47,287 nucleotides of DNA from Clostridia bacterium (GTDB lineage: Bacteria > Bacillota > Clostridia > Christensenellales > Aristaeellaceae): positions 1-47,287 of the forward strand of contig JAFZOG010000015.1 of assembly GCA_017550745.1 (NCBI GenBank). Direction: 5' to 3'. The position numbers and the translations under genes were made by a program. A model generated the notes under the pieces. That model saw only the letters and a program-made list of their open reading frames with translations, was not told the DNA's origin and made no database searches. Shown here in pieces: positions 1 to 11,547 of this stretch. Within the stretch, counting starts at the first letter, position 1; each line of letters starts with the position of its first letter.

Positions 1-118
1 ACATTCTGTTGCCTGCCCGGGGCCTTCCGGCCCGCCCTACGCTGAAAACCGGCCCAAGGGCAGGTTTTCCGGGCGCTTCGGGCCCCGGCGACGTACACGC
101 CGCCGCCTGCGGATTACA

Positions 119-138
119 GTCGGGGGAGCTCCCCCGAC
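119..138. other. Perfect 20-base GC palindrome in a geneless stretch
   Basis: The arms GTCGGGGGAG and CTCCCCCGAC meet without a loop. It lies in the roughly 240 bases at the left edge, where I see no credible gene on either strand; the open frames there run antisense to mscL or are very short. The surrounding 1-140 is very GC-rich and contains further short inverted repeats, for example around 46-70. It may be the end of a neighbouring transcription unit outside the window or a dispersed repeat. No T-run follows on either side, so a simple terminator is unlikely. Confidence 0.4.
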
Positions 139-238
139 ACCTCCCGCCGGAAATGCTGCTTGGTCTCTTCTAAATAGGTGAATAGTAACGCCGCTGTGTA
201 TTTTTGATGGATTTTTTGCGGTTTTCCGGCGCTGTTGC

Positions 239-267
239 TTGATTTGCGGCACAGTGCGTGCTATAAT
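239..267 (+). promoter_or_regulatory. Sigma-A promoter of mscL
   Basis: TTGATT (239-244) and TATAAT (262-267) are separated by 17 bases, and a TG at 259-260 makes an extended -10. Transcription should start near 274, giving a leader of about 35 bases before the mscL start. This is a strong housekeeping-type promoter judged only by match to consensus. Confidence 0.75.
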
Positions 268-309
268 ACATGTAAACAAAAACCCAGATGAAACAGGGAG
301 GATATACGT

Positions 310-717
310 ATGATCAAAAAGCTGTTGAAAGAATTCAAGGAATTTGCGCTGCGCGGCAACGTCATCGACATGGCTGTCGGTGTCATCATCGGCGCCGCGT
401 TCGGCAAGGTAGTCACCGCCGTGATCGATATTTTCCTCCAGCCCCTGCTGGATTCCCTGCCCAAGCTGGAAGCGGGCGGCACCGGCTTTGCCGGCAGCAT
501 CATGAGCTTCCTGGGCGTGGTGGTGGAATTCCTGCTCACCGCCCTCGTGCTGTTCGCTATCATCAAGGCCATGAACGCTGCCCAGAACCTGGCCAAGAAG
601 CCCGAACCGCCCAAGGAAAAGCCCCGCACCTGCCCCTTCTGCTGCTCTGAAATCGCCAAGGAAGCTACCCGCTGCCCCCACTGCACCAGCGAGCTGCCCA
701 AATACAAGGCTGCTTAA
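310..717 (+). CDS. mscL: Large-conductance mechanosensitive channel MscL with C-terminal zinc ribbon
   Basis: Homopentameric inner-membrane channel that opens under high membrane tension and releases solutes during hypo-osmotic shock. The protein is 135 residues, the usual length. An N-terminal amphipathic helix (MIKKLLKEFKEFALRGNV) leads into TM1 with the conserved IDMAVGVIIGAAFGKVV stretch (about 19-35), and TM2 is near 68-92. Residues about 106-130 replace the usual plain C-terminal helical bundle with a CPFC...CPHC pair, a zinc-ribbon-like module. The start is fixed by GGGAGG about 8 bases upstream. The gene stands alone between its own promoter and a strong terminator. The channel identity is firm; the ribbon's role (metal sensing, oligomer stability or gating) is unknown to me. 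Confidence 0.95.
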   Translation: MIKKLLKEFKEFALRGNVIDMAVGVIIGAAFGKVVTAVIDIFLQPLLDSLPKLEAGGTGFAGSIMSFLGVVVEFLLTALVLFAIIKAMNAAQNLAKKPEPPKEKPRTCPFCCSEIAKEATRCPHCTSELPKYKAA

Positions 718-730
718 TACGATTTAAGCA

Positions 731-790
731 GAAAAAGACACGGACCCAGCCGGCGGGAGGTTTCAGCCGGGTGCAGTCCGTGTCTTTTTT
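731..790 (+). terminator. Rho-independent terminator after mscL
   Basis: The arms GACACGGAC (737-745) and GTCCGTGTC (776-784) enclose a loop that itself pairs (CAGCCGG with CCGGGTG-like bases), followed by TTTTTT at 785-790. It ends the mscL unit and separates it from the convergent gene at 849-3425, for which the A-run at 732-736 could act as the matching tract on the other strand. Confidence 0.85.
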
Positions 791-848
791 CTTATCTGCT
801 GTCATAGAAACGTTCTGCGCCCTGGATCCGCAGCGCGCAGAACAGCGT

Positions 849-3425
849 TCAGGCCCCGTACAGGCCGTATGGAGAGGGATGGAGGCGGAGCTGGGTATCC
901 AACTCCTCAAAGGTTTCGGGCCGGGCCTCAGGGATGAGGCCGGAAACGACGATCGCCTTCAGGCACCACTGGGCGGTAAAATTCGTGGAGATCCAGGGGA
1001 TTTCCAGCAGCGGGGAGCCGTCTTCCCCCACGCCGTACGCAGTCGTTAGGAATCCGGACCGCTTGTCCGGTGCGTAAAGCAAAGCGAGCAGATTCTTCCA
1101 GATAGTCCGCGCCATGGCCTGATCCCCGCTTTCCCTGGCCGCCCATGCCTGCATTTCCGCGGAATAGATCGGGCTGCCGAACTGCCTGCCGCCCAGCAGT
1201 CCCCCGGAGCGCTTATGGCGTTCCTCGGGCGAGAGGAAGAAGTACATTCCGTTCCGGGCGACCATGTCCTTTAGGCCGTTGTTTTTCAGCATTTCCGCCG
1301 TTTCCAGCCAAACCTCGGTTTCGCCCATGCAGGCCTGCAGGTGCATGCTGCCGCTTTGCGCTTCGCCTTCATATTGCAGATGGCCTGTCTGGGGATCGAA
1401 GCCGAACAGGGGCCCGGAGGTGAGCCCCAGCGGCGTTTTGCAAAGGTCTTCGATCCCGGCTTCGATCTTTTCACGCCAAACGGGGTCCAGCGTCCGCTCA
1501 TAAGCGGTCATCCAATCCGACACCAGCGCAGCCCAGTCCGGCCCGCTGCGCAGGCGCACAGCGCCGCCTTCCCGCGTGTACCATGGCATCACGCCCAGCG
1601 AATCCGCGGCAGCCAGGCTGTCCGCCATGCAGTCGCCGATGCGCCGGTCCCCGGCCAGGTAATACAGCGGCCGGTGGTGGCCCGCCATGGACACCCGCGG
1701 CTCCTTGCAGGGACAGCCCCAGTGGCGCACGTTATGCCGGGAGCCCAGGCCCTTCATCGGCCCGAAATGGTACATGTCCACATCCGCCGCGTGGCGGCTC
1801 AGGGCTTCGGCCAGGCGGAACACCCGCTCGCTCCCGGTGCGCAGGAAATACAGCCACAGCCAATAGGTCGGCGCAAGCTCCGTATTGTCCCAGGCGTAGC
1901 CGCCCACGTCCCACCGCCACATGTGGCGGCAGGCCTGATAGGTGTGCATGAAGTCCCCGTAGTTGAAGAGCCCGTACCAGCTTCTGGCCTCCGCTTCGGC
2001 CTCGTAGAAGGAAAAAGCCGCTTCCAACTGGTCTTCTGTCCACCGTCCCACCTCCGTCTCCCTGTCCGGCAGGCTCCAGCAGCCGAAAGCCCCGTGCGCG
2101 TGGTAGTAGGCAGGGGAGGCCAGATAGACCGGGGGCCGCCTGACCGCCTGAGAAAGCGCTTTGAGCGCGTCATCGGAGGGATAGGCGTTTTCCGGAACCA
2201 CGGAAACCCGGCAGGTCACGGCGATGCCGTTGGGATCAGGCAGCATATAGTCGAAGCCCTCATAATTGCCCATGGGGTACGTGCGCCGGTCATAATGGCG
2301 AAAATCAAAGGGTTCGGCCTGAGGGGAAAAAAACCAGACCGTGCATGCCGTCCTGTCGCCGGAGAGATCCCGGGCTTCCAGGCCGGCGGGATGCTTTTCC
2401 CAGCATTCCCGCAGGTGAAAGCTCAGGGTGCGCTTCGGGTCGCTCAGCGCCATGCTGCCCGGGGCGCGGTGCCCGTGGACGCCGTCCAGCCAGCAGCCGC
2501 CTTCCCAGGCTTTCTTTCGGATGCAGAAATGGGCGGCGGTATCCTGGTTCAGGAAAAAATGATCCCAGCGCGGCAGGTCGTTTGCCACCGCGTCCAATTC
2601 CGCCGTAGCCGCCACCGTTTCCCCGCGGCTCTGGGCTTCCAGCAGGGCGGGATCCAGATGCTTTTTCCAATAGAACAGCTGGGTGGGATGGTCGTGATAC
2701 GTGATCCCGTCGGTGAGGAAGCGGATGTGCCGCTGGTAAGGGCGTCCGCCGAACCGGGCTTCAAACCGCAGGCCCCAGCCTGCCAGCCGGTCCCGCTCCG
2801 GATCGCCCTGAAAGAAAAACGTGTGGTCAAACTGTATCTCCCCGTTTTCCCGCACGCTCATGCGGATCAGGAACGGCATCTTCTCCGCGCCGTCCTCCGT
2901 ATGCGCGCCTTCAAAGCGGAAGACTGTTTCCAGCGGGCCGGCTGTTTCCAGCGTACGCCCGTGTATGGCGCAGGGCAGGCTTCGGGTCATCGCCGTGGAG
3001 CCGTCGGCGTTTTCGCTGATATGGCATATCTTAAGCACCGGGGCAGCCGCGTCAAAAGCGCCCACGCCCTGCCTGCGGCAGTTCACCGCGATGGAACCGC
3101 CGGATTTGGGAACCTCCAGGCTGATCCTGCCGCCGGCCACCGTCCAGCCTTCCCGGGTTTCCGTGACGGACAGTCCCTGAAAAAGCGCTGCTTCGCCCGG
3201 CGCCAGTTCGCCGCCCGCGCCGATTTGCCCGGCGTTTGCCGTGTGGCGGCTCCATTTGGCGGATCCGTCCGGCCAGCGGGCCGTCACCTCGCTCTGCATC
3301 GGAACATGGTTTCCGTCTTCGCCCGTCAGGCGGAACGCATCCCCCTGCACGCTGCCGCGGGGCCAGTATCCGCCAAACACGGCCCAGCCTTTTGCCGGGC
3401 GGTTCTCCATCAGATGAATCCGCAT
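849..3425 (-). CDS. YetA/PcRGLX-like protein, probable exo-rhamnogalacturonan lyase family
   Basis: A large cytoplasmic-type protein (858 residues, no signal peptide). The N-terminus carries the signature of the YetA/PcRGLX-like RIFT-barrel domain: a short strand, then FGGYWPRGSV, then LQSE-type and ARWPDGSAKW motifs at about residues 20-60. The middle third should be the beta-sandwich and the last 450 residues, rich in Trp and Tyr, an alpha/alpha toroid. Family members cleave or process rhamnogalacturonan I (pectin) fragments; B. subtilis YetA sits in its rhamnogalacturonan cluster. The start at 3425 is chosen over the longer frame (to 3494) because AAGGAGGA lies about 8 bases upstream and the promoter overlaps the longer start. 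The divergent neighbour at 3805 resembles YesU, another member of that pathway. Family assignment is from remembered motifs; the exact reaction is uncertain. Confidence 0.75.
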   Translation of the reverse strand: MRIHLMENRPAKGWAVFGGYWPRGSVQGDAFRLTGEDGNHVPMQSEVTARWPDGSAKWSRHTANAGQIGAGGELAPGEAALFQGLSVTETREGWTVAGGRISLEVPKSGGSIAVNCRRQGVGAFDAAAPVLKICHISENADGSTAMTRSLPCAIHGRTLETAGPLETVFRFEGAHTEDGAEKMPFLIRMSVRENGEIQFDHTFFFQGDPERDRLAGWGLRFEARFGGRPYQRHIRFLTDGITYHDHPTQLFYWKKHLDPALLEAQSRGETVAATAELDAVANDLPRWDHFFLNQDTAAHFCIRKKAWEGGCWLDGVHGHRAPGSMALSDPKRTLSFHLRECWEKHPAGLEARDLSGDRTACTVWFFSPQAEPFDFRHYDRRTYPMGNYEGFDYMLPDPNGIAVTCRVSVVPENAYPSDDALKALSQAVRRPPVYLASPAYYHAHGAFGCWSLPDRETEVGRWTEDQLEAAFSFYEAEAEARSWYGLFNYGDFMHTYQACRHMWRWDVGGYAWDNTELAPTYWLWLYFLRTGSERVFRLAEALSRHAADVDMYHFGPMKGLGSRHNVRHWGCPCKEPRVSMAGHHRPLYYLAGDRRIGDCMADSLAAADSLGVMPWYTREGGAVRLRSGPDWAALVSDWMTAYERTLDPVWREKIEAGIEDLCKTPLGLTSGPLFGFDPQTGHLQYEGEAQSGSMHLQACMGETEVWLETAEMLKNNGLKDMVARNGMYFFLSPEERHKRSGGLLGGRQFGSPIYSAEMQAWAARESGDQAMARTIWKNLLALLYAPDKRSGFLTTAYGVGEDGSPLLEIPWISTNFTAQWCLKAIVVSGLIPEARPETFEELDTQLRLHPSPYGLYGA

Positions 3426-3462
3426 GCGCTGTCTTCCTCCTTTTCCTGCTTGGACGCATACC

Positions 3463-3491
3463 ATTATATACGGGAAAATCTGCGGATGCAA
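3463..3491 (-). promoter_or_regulatory. Promoter of the YetA-like gene
   Basis: On the minus strand TTGCAT (3491-3486) and TATAAT (3468-3463) lie 17 bases apart. Transcription would begin near 3457, about 30 bases before the start codon at 3425. This placement also excludes the longer upstream start at 3494. Confidence 0.6.
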
Positions 3492-3545
3492 CACGAAAAA
3501 AGGCTGGATTTACGGCGGCTTTCATGGTATATTGAATTGATGAAA

Positions 3546-3777
3546 CGTTACGATTCATGTATTTCTGGGGGAACCGCTCTTTGGTGCCCAAAGAGCGGTT
3601 CCCCCAGCCCCCTCCGAGAAAGGCTGTAGAGAAGGAAAGGCTTTTACTGTAAGAAACAGCCTACTGTGTTTGTTTTTCTTTATGGCTTTCTTGGAAAGGG
3701 GCCTGGGGGAAACCTTCTTTGGGGCCGAAGCGCCCGGAAAGCAAAGAATGGTTTCCGCCAGATATGTGAATGGAAAC
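3546..3777. repeat. Bipartite palindromic dispersed repeat, copy 1
   Basis: The element starts CGTTACGATTCA and holds a perfect hairpin with 20-base arms (3565-3584 and 3588-3607, loop TGC). An AT-rich middle follows (about 3616-3690, including GGCTTTCTTGGAAAGG), then a second, decayed hairpin beginning CTGGGGGAAACC (3703) and closing GGTTTCCGCCAG (about 3750-3761), ending CAGATATGTGAATG. Copy 2 at 42672-42990 has the same order and orientation. It sits in the intergenic space between the divergent YetA-like and YesU-like genes, so one hairpin precedes the YesU-like start. No coding capacity is convincing; small frames reading across it are shadows. Confidence 0.8.
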
Positions 3778-3804
3778 GATGAAACGATCAAAGGAGGCTG
3801 CACA

Positions 3805-4494
3805 ATGTCTGTATGGAACAATGTCCGCGGTGAGCTGATATACGAAAACGCGCTTTCAGATCCAAAAGCGCTTGAGCAATTCGTTCTGGAGGGAAAGGCG
3901 CTGATCAGTTTTCCCGATGGCAGGCTAAGGCTGGAAAACGCGGAAAGCGAACAGCTGGGGCAGAAAGCCAATTATGTGCTCTGGTGCAAGGAAGTGTTTC
4001 CCGCCGACATGCTGCTGGAGATCGACTTCCGCCCTTTGCGGGAACCGGGCCTGGCCATGCTGTTTTTTTCCGCCTCCGGCAGGGAGGGGCAAAGCCTGTT
4101 CGACCCGTCGCTGGCCACCCGCACCGGGGAGTACGTCCAGTACCACCACGGGGATATCAACGCTTTCCACCTGTCCTTTTTCCGCCGCAAGGAGAAGGAT
4201 GAGCGCAGCTTCCACACCTGCAATCTGCGCAAAAGCTACGGCTTTTACCTGGTGGCCCAGGGCGCGGACCCCATTCCGGACGCGGACGACGCGGAGGAAT
4301 TCTACACCCTGTCCCTGCTGAAAAAGGGGCCCGACGTCCGCTTTGCCGTCAATGGGCTGGAAGTGCTGCGCTTTCACGACGACGGCGCGCAATACGGGCC
4401 GCTGCTTCAGGGCGGATGCGTGGGCCTAAGGCAGCTGGCGCCCATGGCGGGAGAATACGCGAACCTGCGCGTTTACGGCGTGAAGGGGGATTGA
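3805..4494 (+). CDS. YesU-like protein (DUF1961 family)
   Basis: A 229-residue soluble protein without signal peptide. It resembles B. subtilis YesU (DUF1961), a concanavalin-like beta-sandwich protein found in rhamnogalacturonan utilisation clusters. Visible features are a lectin/glucanase-like strand pattern with LLEIDFRPL, FSASGREGQS, the YHHGDINAFHLSFFRR block in the middle, and a C-terminal GLRQLAPMAGEYANLRVY. Its biochemical reaction is not established to my knowledge; a role in handling pectin oligosaccharides is inferred from the family and from the divergent YetA-like gene. The start at 3805 follows AAAGGAGG with 8 bases spacing; the longer open frame upstream runs through the dispersed repeat and is rejected. 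Confidence 0.75.
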   Translation: MSVWNNVRGELIYENALSDPKALEQFVLEGKALISFPDGRLRLENAESEQLGQKANYVLWCKEVFPADMLLEIDFRPLREPGLAMLFFSASGREGQSLFDPSLATRTGEYVQYHHGDINAFHLSFFRRKEKDERSFHTCNLRKSYGFYLVAQGADPIPDADDAEEFYTLSLLKKGPDVRFAVNGLEVLRFHDDGAQYGPLLQGGCVGLRQLAPMAGEYANLRVYGVKGD

Positions 4495-4518
4495 GGAAAC
4501 GCGATCCTGAATGTGCAA

Positions 4519-4556
4519 ATGAAAGAAGCCTTGAAACATCGGCGTTTCAAGGCTTC
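4519..4556 (-). terminator. Terminator of tRNA-Trp
   Basis: A 12-base stem (GAAGCCTTGAAA at 4525-4536 pairing with TTTCAAGGCTTC at 4545-4556). Read on the minus strand, downstream of the tRNA, it is followed by TTTC, a weak T-tract. It may also stop plus-strand transcription from the YesU-like gene. Confidence 0.65.
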
Positions 4557-4565
4557 TCTGTTCAG

Positions 4566-4636
4566 CAGGGGAAGAAGGACTCGAACCCTCAACAAAGGTT
4601 TTGGAGACCCACGTGTTACCATTACACCATTCCCCT
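4566..4636 (-). tRNA. trnW: tRNA-Trp (anticodon CCA)
   Basis: A 71-base cloverleaf on the minus strand. The acceptor stem AGGGGAA pairs with TTCCCCT. The D arm is GTGT-AATGGTA-ACAC, the anticodon loop CTCCAAA gives CCA, and the T arm is GAGGG-TTCGAGT-CCTTC; the discriminator is G. The outermost pair of the anticodon stem is U-U. It closely parallels the bacterial tRNA-Trp layout. The 3' CCA is not encoded. It forms its own transcription unit with a promoter at 4655-4683 and a terminator at 4519-4556. Confidence 0.93.
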
Positions 4637-4654
4637 TCACCGGAAAACGTGAGT

Positions 4655-4683
4655 ATTCTAACATAAATGCTCATGGTTGTCAA
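4655..4683 (-). promoter_or_regulatory. Promoter of tRNA-Trp
   Basis: On the minus strand TTGACA (4683-4678) and TAGAAT (4660-4655) are separated by 17 bases, ending about 18 bases before the mature tRNA 5' end at 4636. The near-consensus match and short leader fit a tRNA promoter. Between here and the gyrB promoter (4684-4890) I see no gene, only AT-richer DNA. Confidence 0.75.
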
Positions 4684-4895
4684 CTGTTTTTTCAAATCGG
4701 CTGCAGCCTGCATTTTGCGTTCTTGCATAACACTTACAAAGAATACGCCTTCTTCCGCGTTCTCAGAGGTTGCATGTGCCCCTTCTTTCCATATTTCTTT
4801 CCAGGAATGGCATAACCGGTCAAAATCTATCGTATTTATCCATTGAAAAATGCCACTATATATAAGAAGAAACTCTTCCAATTTGCGCTGATTTG

Positions 4896-4904
4896 TGATA
4901 TAAT
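4896..4904 (+). promoter_or_regulatory. Extended -10 promoter of gyrB
   Basis: TGATATAAT is a perfect extended -10 element (TG-n-TATAAT). The -35 region around 4875-4881 is weak, as is common for extended -10 promoters. Transcription would begin near 4911, downstream of the ATG at 4907, which rules that ATG out and supports the start at 4964. Confidence 0.65.
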
Positions 4905-4906
4905 AG

Positions 4907-6940
<2,034 letters not shown>

Positions 6941-7032
6941 TTCAGAAATAGCATTCTCTTGCAAGGGCGATGTTGGCAACTTTAGGATAGACAATTTCAA
7001 CAAAGCAGATATTTTTACCATTATAGCAATTG

Positions 7033-7173
7033 TGTCATCCTGAGCGGAGTGGAGCGAGAGCGGAACGAAGTCGAAGGATCTCACAGCAACATGATAAGCC
7101 AAGCATGATGCTATCCAGCTTTCAGATCCTTCGACTCCACTTCGCCTCTGGCTCCGTTCCGCTCAGGATGACA
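7033..7173. repeat. Large inverted repeat (TGTCATCCTGAGCGGA family), copy 1
   Basis: Imperfect arms of about 50 bases begin TGTCATCCTGAGCGGA and end GTCGAAGGATCT on the left, with the mirror image on the right (AGATCCTTCGACT ... GCTCAGGATGACA), around a roughly 40-base spacer. It lies between gyrB and the orphan gene at 7295; the rest of 6941-7294 contains nothing else I recognise. A related copy is at 46830-46972. Such TCATCCTGAGC palindromes are dispersed in many bacterial genomes; they may fold into a long cruciform or RNA hairpin and here may partly terminate gyrB transcription. Confidence 0.85.
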
Positions 7174-7294
7174 GTGTTGGTTTCTTGCATCAAAGTATCT
7201 TGGTTGGGATCGTTGCTCCTTACGTAAACGATATTGTCTGCGATGAAGAGGCTTTTGGCTGGTTCCATTCTCATAAACATGCAGGAGGTGCTTC

Positions 7295-7951
7295 GTGGAA
7301 AAACTGATTTCTGTTGTTCTCTGTTTATTTCTGATTATTCCCTGCGCTTTAGCGGAAAACAAGCAGGACCGCAACGCCTGGTTATGGGATAAGACGCTGA
7401 AAACCGGCGAATTACTGAAAAACCTCATTGCCTCAGACAACGCTTTGGGATTTGCTTACGAAGTCAGTCCCCGTATTCGGGAACTGGAAAGCGAAATACG
7501 CACAATCGATTTTTCAAAACAGCCTGATCAGTTATCCCGGTTGGTCATTGTCCGGCTTCCTGAAGATATTTTCGCCCTTTCTTCCTCCTCCGAAGCAGCG
7601 GATGTGCTGGATGAAATGGCATCTCACGGACTGTCGCAATGGATCATTCATAATATATACAGCAGTTATTTCAACACGTATTTTTACTCCGGCATTGACA
7701 GCGCCGATGATCGCATGATTCTTAAGAACATGACCTGCCAAACCGCTTATTTTCAGCCTTACAGTTTAGAAGAAGATACGATTACATGGCTCGATTTTGG
7801 GGACTACGGTTTAGCCGTGGTATTTACCATTCATGAAGGGGCTGTAATCGCCACCGGTTATGTGACGCAGAAAATGGATTGGACAGCAACGAACGATTCC
7901 TTTTTCAATTCTCTGTTGCGCATTGAAACCGCTTCTCGCTGGAATCCCTGA
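7295..7951 (+). CDS. Secreted protein of unknown function between gyrB and gyrA
   Basis: A 218-residue protein I do not recognise. A classical signal peptide (MEKLISVVLCLFLIIPCALA, cleavage before ENKQ) sends it outside the membrane; the mature part has no membrane segment, no lipobox and no obvious catalytic motif. It is mixed alpha/beta with a hydrophobic C-terminal half (WLDFGDYGLAVVFTIHEGAVIATGYV). The start is GTG with AGGAGGTG just upstream. Its base composition is distinctly AT-richer than gyrB and gyrA, and an inverted repeat lies directly upstream, so it looks like a recent insertion into an otherwise close gyrB-gyrA pair. It is probably co-transcribed with gyrA, 40 bases further on. 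Confidence 0.7.
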   Translation: MEKLISVVLCLFLIIPCALAENKQDRNAWLWDKTLKTGELLKNLIASDNALGFAYEVSPRIRELESEIRTIDFSKQPDQLSRLVIVRLPEDIFALSSSSEAADVLDEMASHGLSQWIIHNIYSSYFNTYFYSGIDSADDRMILKNMTCQTAYFQPYSLEEDTITWLDFGDYGLAVVFTIHEGAVIATGYVTQKMDWTATNDSFFNSLLRIETASRWNP

Positions 7952-7991
7952 CATCATGAACAAGATTTTCTCCTGAAAGGAAGTACCTTCC

Positions 7992-10514
<2,523 letters not shown>

Positions 10515-10529
10515 CGCCAAAGCATATAA

Positions 10530-10560
10530 GCCTTCCTCACATGACGGGGAGGGCCCCTTT
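10530..10560 (+). terminator. Probable terminator after gyrA
   Basis: A 9-base stem (GCCTTCCTC at 10530-10538 with GGGGAGGGC at 10546-10554, including G-U pairs) and a 7-base loop, followed by CCCTTT and a later TTTTT. The weak T-tract makes termination partial at best. Confidence 0.45.
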
Positions 10561-10611
10561 GGTTATTGCGTTTTTCCCCGGGAGAGAACAAACCGGAAAA
10601 GGAGGATTCCC

Positions 10612-11535
10612 ATGAAACACCTGCTTCGTATGCTCGTCTGCGCGCTGCTGATGGCCGCGCTGTGCGCCTTTGCGCAGGCGGAGGAAACCGAACCGGAAAC
10701 CTTTACCAGCGGCGACTATGAATACATCCTGCTGGAGGACGGCACCGCGGAAATCACCCGGTTCAATGGAGAACAGACCCATATACGGCTCCCGGACGCG
10801 CTGGACGGCCATACGGTATCTTCCCTGGCGGAAAACGCGATTCCCTGGTCGGCCCGGGCCACCTCTGTGATCATTCCCAACAGCATGACAAAAGTGGCGG
10901 AAAACTACGCTGTGGACAGGATCGTATTTCTGCCGGACCATCCGGTCCTGGCGCGGATCGACGGCGTCATGTTCTCCAAGCCGGACAAACGGCTGATTTC
11001 CGCCGCTTCCGGAATCATCGGAACCACCTACCGGGTGCCGGACGGCATAAAGATCATCGGGGAAAGCGCCTTTGAGGACGCTGAAAACCTGGCCGCCGTT
11101 ATCCTTCCGGAAAGCCTGACTGCCATCGAAAACAACGCCTTTAACTGCTGCTTCAGCCTGAAAACCGTCACCATTCCCGGGAATGTGACCGTCATCGGCG
11201 ACGGCGCGTTTTACGCCTGCAACAACCTGAGAACCGCGGACATCGGCGGCAGCGTGGAAACGATCGGCAGGTACGCCTTTTACAGGTGTGAAAGCCTGGC
11301 CGAGGTCACCCTCCCCGGCACCGTGACCGCGATTGGGGAAGGCGCGTTTGGCGAATGCACCTGCCTGACCCGTATCACGATCCCGGCCAGCGTAACCGCC
11401 ATCGGGGAGAATGCGTTTGATTACTGCGACAACCTGACGGTCACCGTTGCCCGGGGCAGCTATGCCGAACAGTACTGCATCGAAAACGGGCTTTACTTCA
11501 TGTATCCCGACAGTCTGGACTGGCTGAAGCAATAA
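10612..11535 (+). CDS. Secreted leucine-rich-repeat (BspA-like, LRR_5) protein
   Basis: Export protein of 307 residues. A signal peptide (MKHLLRMLVCALLMAALCAFAQA) is followed by a short N-terminal domain and then at least five BspA-type repeats of about 23 residues between about 150 and 280, with the recurring pattern 'VxLPxSLTxIExxAFxxCxxLxxVxIP' and 'IGEGAF'. Such proteins are surface adhesins or ligand-binding proteins; there is no anchoring motif (LPXTG, S-layer or lipobox), so release or loose attachment is likely. The start is set by AAAAGGAGGA 7 bases upstream; the longer frame would begin inside gyrA. The flippase gene follows after 12 bases, so the two are probably co-transcribed. 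Confidence 0.85.
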   Translation: MKHLLRMLVCALLMAALCAFAQAEETEPETFTSGDYEYILLEDGTAEITRFNGEQTHIRLPDALDGHTVSSLAENAIPWSARATSVIIPNSMTKVAENYAVDRIVFLPDHPVLARIDGVMFSKPDKRLISAASGIIGTTYRVPDGIKIIGESAFEDAENLAAVILPESLTAIENNAFNCCFSLKTVTIPGNVTVIGDGAFYACNNLRTADIGGSVETIGRYAFYRCESLAEVTLPGTVTAIGEGAFGECTCLTRITIPASVTAIGENAFDYCDNLTVTVARGSYAEQYCIENGLYFMYPDSLDWLKQ

Positions 11536-11547
11536 AGGAGACTTCCT

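Noticed and set aside
1341-3629. A 762-residue open frame on the plus strand
   Set aside because: It runs antisense to the YetA-like gene, is Pro/Arg/Ala/His-rich, has no domain pattern and no ribosome site. Long antisense frames are expected in GC-rich DNA.
4513-4815. Small frames on both strands around tRNA-Trp
   Set aside because: They read through the tRNA, its promoter and its terminator and have no family resemblance.
7033-7173. The inverted repeats considered as a CRISPR array or as insertion-sequence ends
   Set aside because: There are no regularly spaced repeats with unique spacers and no transposase between or beside the arms.
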